The notes under the pieces are model-generated. The model was not told the origin of the DNA. It saw nothing but the letters and a program-made list of their open reading frames with translations, and made no database searches. From Bradyrhizobium sp. NDS-1 (GTDB taxonomy: Bacteria; Pseudomonadota; Alphaproteobacteria; Rhizobiales; Xanthobacteraceae), in the NCBI RefSeq assembly GCF_032918005.1, contig NZ_CP136628.1:5937501-6001500 (forward strand): a DNA stretch of 64,000 bases, written 5' to 3'. Positions 63,161 through 64,000 of this stretch are shown piece by piece (position 1 is the first letter of the stretch; each line of letters begins with the position of its first letter). The position numbers were made by a program, and so were the translations under genes.

Positions 63161-64000
63161 CTACTCAGCCTTGATGTTGGCGGCCGTCACGACGTCGGCG
63201 AGCTCTTTCGTCTCCTTGGCGATCTTGGCGGCGTACTCGGCCGGGCTGAGCACGGACACGACGCCTTGCGAGCCGAGCTTCTCCGCGACCGCCGGGTCCC
63301 TGGCAGCTGCGACGATCTCCCGGTGCAGCGTCTCGAGGATCGGCGCCGGCGTCGACTTCGGCATGAAGAACCCGACCCAGAACGAGATGTCGAAGCCGGG
63401 ATAGCCTGCTTCCGCAACGGTCGGCACATCGGGCAGCGCCGGCAGCCGTTCGGCTGACGACACCGCGAGCGCGCGCAGCTTGCCGGCCTTGACCAGCGGC
63501 ACGGCGGAGAGCGGATCGAACACCGCAAGCACCTCCTGCGCGAGGATGCCGACCTCGGCGGCCGAACCTCCGCGATAAGGCACGTGGATCATCTTGATTC
63601 CGGCCTTCTGGCTGAGCAACTCCATGGCGAGGTGGGCAAGGTTGCCGTTGCCGCCCGAGCCGTAAGCCAGTGCGCCGGGCGCGGCCTTGGCCGCTGCGAC
63701 GAGATCGGCCACGGTCTTGATATCAGCCGTCTTGGGGTTCTCCGGATTGACTACGAGCACGAGCGGCGCCGACACGATGGTGGTGAGCGGCGCGAAGTCG
63801 CCTTGCGGGTCGTAGCGGATGTCCTTGAACAACGTCTTGTTGAGCGTGATGGTGGAGGAGTTGCAGGCGAGCATCGTGTAGCCGTCCGCCTCCGCACGCG
63901 CAACGCCTTCGGCGGCGATCATGCCGTTGGCGCCGGCGCGGTTCTCGACCACGAAGGGTTGCCCGAGCTTGCTGCTCAAGCGATCGCCGACGATGCGGGC
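63161..64000 (-). CDS. Tripartite tricarboxylate transporter (Bug-family) binding protein (partial)
   Basis: 279 residues visible; the 5' end lies beyond the right edge. Typical Bug features: QPFVVENRAGANGMIAAEGV, ARAEADGYTMLA, GGNGNLAHLAMELLSQKAG and VPYRGGSAAEV. The frame is open to the last base of the window. It shares the family of the protein at 13.97 kb but differs clearly from it. Confidence 0.92.
   Translation of the reverse strand, partial: ARIVGDRLSSKLGQPFVVENRAGANGMIAAEGVARAEADGYTMLACNSSTITLNKTLFKDIRYDPQGDFAPLTTIVSAPLVLVVNPENPKTADIKTVADLVAAAKAAPGALAYGSGGNGNLAHLAMELLSQKAGIKMIHVPYRGGSAAEVGILAQEVLAVFDPLSAVPLVKAGKLRALAVSSAERLPALPDVPTVAEAGYPGFDISFWVGFFMPKSTPAPILETLHREIVAAARDPAVAEKLGSQGVVSVLSPAEYAAKIAKETKELADVVTAANIKAE

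Overview
The window looks like a chromosomal segment of a Bradyrhizobium-type alphaproteobacterium (Nitrobacteraceae). The DNA is GC-rich with dense operons. It carries a subclass B3 metallo-beta-lactamase of the BJP-1 type, XoxF with glutathione-linked formaldehyde oxidation, and many ABC and tripartite-tricarboxylate solute-binding proteins. No tRNA, rRNA, CRISPR array, prophage or insertion sequence was recognised.

Layout: (1) 1-3.4 kb, minus strand: cytochrome bo3-type quinol oxidase cyoABC, with cyoC running off the left edge. (2) 4.6-21.2 kb: a lanthanide/PQQ methylotrophy island. It has a NitT/TauT-like ABC importer with small exported proteins, an outer-membrane protein, an orphan pqqA (26 codons), a clear lanmodulin (lanM) divergent from an ExaF-like quinoprotein alcohol dehydrogenase with its cytochrome c and a MoxJ/XoxJ-like protein, then an AraC regulator and xoxF-xoxG-flhA-gfa ending at a strong terminator. 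(3) 21.9-33.1 kb: a two-subunit molybdenum aldehyde/isoquinoline-type dehydrogenase, a third quinoprotein dehydrogenase without the vicinal cysteine pair, a Rieske protein, a truncated haemoglobin, a 3-hydroxyacyl-CoA dehydrogenase, and tail-to-tail tungstate transporter genes lacking an ATPase. (4) 33-43.9 kb: the BJP-type lactamase, the scar of an internally deleted GGDEF/EAL gene, and a branched-chain-type ABC importer followed upstream by a three-subunit molybdenum hydroxylase and a divergent TetR regulator with two matching operators. (5) 43.9-54.4 kb: histidine utilisation (hutU, hutH, hutI / hutF, hutC) around a perfect palindrome, plus an ABC importer and an M20 amidohydrolase; hutG is not seen. 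(6) 54.5-64 kb: AraC regulator, PQQ sugar-dehydrogenase-like propeller, cytochrome-fused urate oxidase PuuD, VOC protein, L,D-transpeptidase, lytic transglycosylase, a DUF1236 protein, and a truncated tripartite-tricarboxylate binding protein at the right edge.

How it fits together: the quinoproteins XoxF and ExaF-like carry the extra aspartate typical of lanthanide-dependent enzymes. Lanmodulin would buffer lanthanide in the periplasm, PqqA is the PQQ precursor peptide, XoxG and the small cytochrome c take the electrons, and FlhA/Gfa remove formaldehyde through glutathione. The ABC importer and exported proteins at 4.6-9.2 kb are candidates for lanthanide handling, by inference from position only. 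A direct repeat with a 21-bp period lies upstream of pqqA, and a related arrangement lies upstream of xoxF, which suggests shared regulation.
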